In this document: piece after piece, positions 53,620 through 56,692 of the stretch
How positions within the stretch are numbered: position 1 is the stretch's first letter
Layout: each line of letters opens with the position of its first letter
Assembly: GCF_000165125.1 (NCBI RefSeq)
Contig: NZ_AEIU01000072.1
Location: 1-56,692 of the forward strand
Length of the DNA stretch: 56,692 nt
Reading direction: 5' to 3'
From: Vibrio caribbeanicus ATCC BAA-2122
GTDB taxonomy: Bacteria > Pseudomonadota > Gammaproteobacteria > Enterobacterales > Vibrionaceae
Position numbers and translations under genes: made by a program
Notes under the pieces: model-generated
Seen by the model: the letters and a program-made list of their open reading frames with translations, nothing else
Told to the model about the DNA's origin: nothing
The model's database searches: none

Positions 53620-53652
53620 AAAGCTCCTTGTTTCAGACTCGGAGCTTTTTTT
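53620..53652 (+). terminator. Rho-independent terminator of the PhyH gene
   Basis: AAAGCTCC and GGAGCTTT pair around a 13-base loop, followed by TTTTT. It may also serve the convergent metalloprotease gene. Confidence 0.88.
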
Positions 53653-53677
53653 ATTCCACAATCGATTGTGCTATCTG

Positions 53678-54883
53678 TTACAGGAAAAGATCACTCAAGT
53701 CCGTCCATTTTTCTTTACCAATAATATCGACAATTTTTCCGCTAAAGCTCGGTCTTAGGTGATCATTTTTGTCAAAGGACATATCGTTTACCAACGAATC
53801 TAAATTACTCCCCTTTGACTGAAGTGCCTCGTTTACGCTCTGCCAAAATGCGGCGCCTTTAACGTAAAATAGCGGGTAATATTGATACTGGCCGTCCTTT
53901 GTTACTCGTGTTGAAGCTTCCAGTAGCCCGGTTGTAGCGTAAGGAAACACCTTCTTAAATTTCCGCCAATCTTGTATGGGTGTTTTTGTCTTTAAGCGAG
54001 TTTGGTTAATTGAATGATATGCGTAGTACTCGGCTATGCTTTCAGCGGCCCACATCGGCATATCCTGAGTGCCCAGAATATGGGTAGACTCATGAGCGGC
54101 TATTTTTACCATCAATTGCAGCGTACGTTCGCTGATCGTATTTCCGTCAACTAATAAGTTAATTAAAATCATATTACTTCCGGCTGCACCGCTGACACTT
54201 CCTGCTTTCCTATCTCTGGAAAACGTGGCGATATTCCAACTTTTTGTCGGCGCATTTGGAAACACATTTGACAGGTATTTTAATTGCTGAGAAAGCACAG
54301 GTAGCCATTGTTCGGAGGATGAAAGGATCTCCGGATTATCGCTGAAAAACTTCACCGTATTTTCGTTGATGGTTAGGGTAATGGAATTGAGTCCCCAAAC
54401 TAAAAAAAGCGGTGGTTGAGTATTACTGGGTAATGTTTCGCAATGACCTTCAGGTGGACAGACTAATGCTTCAATATTTTGCGATTTCGATGTATGAAAT
54501 CTAGGTAAGGAATTGAACTCACTGATAAAATACCACCCATCTTCGGGAGAAAAAGTATCATTTTGAGCAGCAATATCAAATCCTGTCTTGTCGACTTCAG
54601 CTAGGCTTAGTTGCCAGTTGACGCTGTCACAAGTCACATCTTCCCCGTATTGAATGCTATCTTCTTTTCCATTGGAAGTTACACAAGTCAACTGAGGTTG
54701 GAAATCGCTTTGTGCAGTACGAGAGGGTTGAACTTGAAATGCCCCGAGAGATTGTGTGTTGACTTTAACATCAATAATGGAGCTTTTGGTTGAATTTATG
54801 CTTATATCGTATTGAATGGCATAAGAAAAAAAGGAAGTTAATGTAAGAGGAATGAGTAATGTGAGCCTTAATAAAGCATCCAT
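53678..54883 (-). CDS. Secreted HEXXH metalloprotease-like protein (gluzincin type)
   Basis: A 401-residue protein with a signal peptide (about 1-22). The zinc-protease motif HESTH is at 264-268, within 'MVKIAAHESTHILGTQDMPMWAAESIAEYYAY'. A glutamate 13 or 17 residues on (E281, E285) could be the third zinc ligand, as in gluzincins (M1/M61-like). The N-terminal 240 residues are beta-rich with two likely cystines, similar in plan to M61 proteins. No close family is certain. The location is periplasmic or secreted. It is divergent from the MATE gene across a 266-base gap in which I see no gene. Confidence 0.65.
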   Translation of the reverse strand: MDALLRLTLLIPLTLTSFFSYAIQYDISINSTKSSIIDVKVNTQSLGAFQVQPSRTAQSDFQPQLTCVTSNGKEDSIQYGEDVTCDSVNWQLSLAEVDKTGFDIAAQNDTFSPEDGWYFISEFNSLPRFHTSKSQNIEALVCPPEGHCETLPSNTQPPLFLVWGLNSITLTINENTVKFFSDNPEILSSSEQWLPVLSQQLKYLSNVFPNAPTKSWNIATFSRDRKAGSVSGAAGSNMILINLLVDGNTISERTLQLMVKIAAHESTHILGTQDMPMWAAESIAEYYAYHSINQTRLKTKTPIQDWRKFKKVFPYATTGLLEASTRVTKDGQYQYYPLFYVKGAAFWQSVNEALQSKGSNLDSLVNDMSFDKNDHLRPSFSGKIVDIIGKEKWTDLSDLFL

Positions 54884-55149
54884 ATTTGATCTCGTTAGTT
54901 ATGTCTTGAGTGAGTCGTTGATTATGAGTCATAAAATATGAATAAGTTCCTATTTGGATTGTTAACTTTAGGGTTTCGGATACGAACAAGAAGGTAGTGA
55001 CCTCCAATAATCGAGAACTTAGTTTTCCAGTCTGTAGGTGGATTTTGGAGATGATAAAATATCGCACTTTTTTATTTACTTGCGTGCCAATGACTGTTCG
55101 AGTCGTTCGCGCATATCATCAAAAAGCGATCAAAAACAAAGGGTAATAT

Positions 55150-56502
55150 TTGAAAGATTTTACGAAAGACAGTTTATACAAACATATCTTATTCATGGCA
55201 ATTCCTATTGCGATCAACATGATTTTACAGACAATGACCAATTTAGTTGATGTTTATTTTGTTGGTCAACTAGGTGAGCATGCATTAGCAGGGGTCAGCA
55301 CCTCCGGTAATATCAACCTCATTAATATGCTAGTCACTCAAGTCTTGTTCATTGGTCTTATGGCGATTGTTTCTCACGCTGTTGGCCGAAAAGATTTTAA
55401 AGAAGCTAAGAGAATTTATAGCCATGGAATATTTTACGGTGTCGCTTTAGCACTCGGCGTGCTTGTTTTGGGAGAGTTATTTGGCGAACTCTACCTCAAC
55501 ACTCTGGTCAGTAGCGAAGAAACCTATTTACAAGCGACTCATTATCTATTTTGGTTTGTACCCTTGCTGTCTCTTCAGGTTATCTATACGGCATTCATTG
55601 CTCCAATGTATGCTGTTGGTCTTGCTAAACCCTTTTTGTACATTAACATTTGCGCTCAATTATTGAACGTTTGTTTGACTCCCACTTTAATTGGCGGTGT
55701 TAGTGATGTGATACCTGCATTAGGAGTGTCAGGAGCCGCTTTGGCAAGTTTCATCTCTGGAGTCGTCTCATTGACTCTTGCTCTTTACTACTTGTGCTTT
55801 GTACAAAAGAGTCTGACTATTGATATTCACTTAATCAGACCAAACTGGGACATTTTTAAACGAGTACTTAAAATTGGTTTGCCATCGGGAGCCACTTTTT
55901 TGATTTACTTTATAAATACAGCGGCGATATATTGGGCTTTGAACCAAATTGGTTCCGCTGAACAAGCCGGGTTTGGTTTGGGCGGTAAAGTGGGGGAGTC
56001 CTTGTTACTTCCAGCGATGGCAATTGCTTTTGCCAGTCCATCGATCGCAGGACAAAATTACGCAGCAGGTGAACATCAACGAGTGCGAAGCATCTTTACC
56101 ATTACATCTATTATGACGACGGTAATATTAACTATTGTGGCACTTTTATGTTTTTTCATTCCTGAACGACTCGTAGGCCTTTTTAGTGATGATGCGTCTG
56201 TTGTCCATGTCGCTTCTTCTTATTTACATTACGTAGGGCTAAGCTTCCCTGTTTTCGGCTTAATCTTTACCATGTCGGGGATGTTTCAAGCATTAGGTAA
56301 TACTTTACCGTCGTTAATCAGTGCCGTTATTCGCATGATGGTATTCACTAGTACACTCTATTTCCTCAGTTCCCAGCCATATTTTAATATGATTAATGTT
56401 TGGGGCTTAATTGTGTTTGCTTCGATACTGCAAGCCGTGATTATGTACTTAATGCTTGGGAAAATGTTTAATCACAAGCTAAATCAAGTTATTCAAACTT
56501 AA
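55150..56502 (+). CDS. MATE-family multidrug efflux transporter (NorM/DinF-like)
   Basis: A 450-residue membrane protein with 12 hydrophobic segments. The opening 'LFMAIPIAINMILQTMTNLVDVYFVGQLGEHALAGVSTSGN' is the classic MATE first repeat, with its acidic residue. 'AFASPSIAGQNYAAGEHQRVR' marks the second half. It exports cationic compounds by Na+ or H+ exchange. The start is TTG 55150, chosen because AAAGGG lies upstream and the family's start falls here. It is separate from the MATE protein of the RiPP operon. Confidence 0.92.
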   Translation: MKDFTKDSLYKHILFMAIPIAINMILQTMTNLVDVYFVGQLGEHALAGVSTSGNINLINMLVTQVLFIGLMAIVSHAVGRKDFKEAKRIYSHGIFYGVALALGVLVLGELFGELYLNTLVSSEETYLQATHYLFWFVPLLSLQVIYTAFIAPMYAVGLAKPFLYINICAQLLNVCLTPTLIGGVSDVIPALGVSGAALASFISGVVSLTLALYYLCFVQKSLTIDIHLIRPNWDIFKRVLKIGLPSGATFLIYFINTAAIYWALNQIGSAEQAGFGLGGKVGESLLLPAMAIAFASPSIAGQNYAAGEHQRVRSIFTITSIMTTVILTIVALLCFFIPERLVGLFSDDASVVHVASSYLHYVGLSFPVFGLIFTMSGMFQALGNTLPSLISAVIRMMVFTSTLYFLSSQPYFNMINVWGLIVFASILQAVIMYLMLGKMFNHKLNQVIQT

Positions 56503-56514
56503 GGAAAGCAAATC

Positions 56515-56536
56515 GCTGGCGTTATTTAACGCCAGC
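56515..56536. terminator. Hairpin after the MATE gene
   Basis: GCTGGCGTTA and TAACGCCAGC form a perfect stem with a tiny loop, 12 bases after the stop codon. No T-tract follows, so it may work with Rho. From 56537 to the end I see no gene. Confidence 0.6.
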
Positions 56537-56692
56537 TTAACCGTGGTATTTTTAATACAGGTATACATGAGAAATACCAAGACAAACTACTCCTGTTGAA
56601 CCTTGTCCCTTGGTATTGTTTAGTTAGTGTGTATCTTTATAAGATTTAGAAAATAAAGCTGTATTAAAAGTACATAAAAAAAGACTGTAGTA

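Overview
The window reads as a Vibrio chromosome, possibly the secondary one. The sequence is AT-rich and carries clear Vibrio-type homologues: GbpA chitin-binding colonisation factor, GMP reductase, KatG, a ViuB-like siderophore-interacting protein behind a near-consensus Fur box, and NfsA. It also holds at least nine copies or fragments of one intergenic palindromic repeat whose ends are TATACCCAAGTGACTTCAA and its complement. I saw no rRNA, tRNA, CRISPR array, intact transposase or replication origin.

Layout. 1-9.3 kb: a 3-hydroxyisobutyrate-dehydrogenase-like enzyme, katG, a secreted PI-PLC-like protein, a GNAT/Trp-rich gene pair, an ASCH/DEAD-box pair and an OsmC protein. 9.4-17.5 kb: two orphan periplasmic binding proteins, an RluA-type pseudouridine synthase, LysR, a Fur-controlled siderophore-interacting protein, a divergent LysE/Lrp pair, and guaC with an unusual hairpin at its predicted 5' end. 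17.6-23.2 kb: gbpA, a GH18-like protein with a degraded catalytic motif, and a second pair of orphan binding proteins. 23.4-28.1 kb: an alpha/beta hydrolase apparently driven from a repeat, a ribD remnant, a lone EVE-like/HNH nuclease, an orphan acyl carrier protein and an HD-GYP phosphodiesterase. 28.4-32.9 kb: two META-domain paralogues flanking a PI-PLC/seven-bladed FG-GAP propeller protein. 33-39.9 kb: a DUF985 cupin, nfsA, a flavoprotein, a lipoprotein pair, a class 3 lipase and an AmiD-like amidase.

Accessory region. At 39.9-41.4 kb there is an orphan polymorphic-toxin C-terminus (PD-(D/E)XK-like nuclease fold) with its immunity gene. The pair is bracketed by a perfect 100-bp direct repeat made of the immunity gene's own 3' end. 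At 43.6 kb a yybP-ykoY (manganese) riboswitch precedes an Alx/TerC gene.

Most notable is 45.98-49.77 kb on the minus strand: a five-gene RiPP operon. It contains a 23-residue precursor with a Thr-Cys dyad and penultimate Asn, two multinuclear iron oxidases (DUF692/MNIO), an MbnC/RRE-type partner and a MATE exporter. It matches the methanobactin-like 'mov' operon described in Vibrio. The precursor gene is too short for ordinary gene calling. The window ends with a Fur-boxed gene of unknown function, a NIPSNAP protein, a PhyH-type dioxygenase, a HEXXH metalloprotease-like protein and a second MATE pump.

All calls come from reading the sequence and remembered family features; no searches were run.
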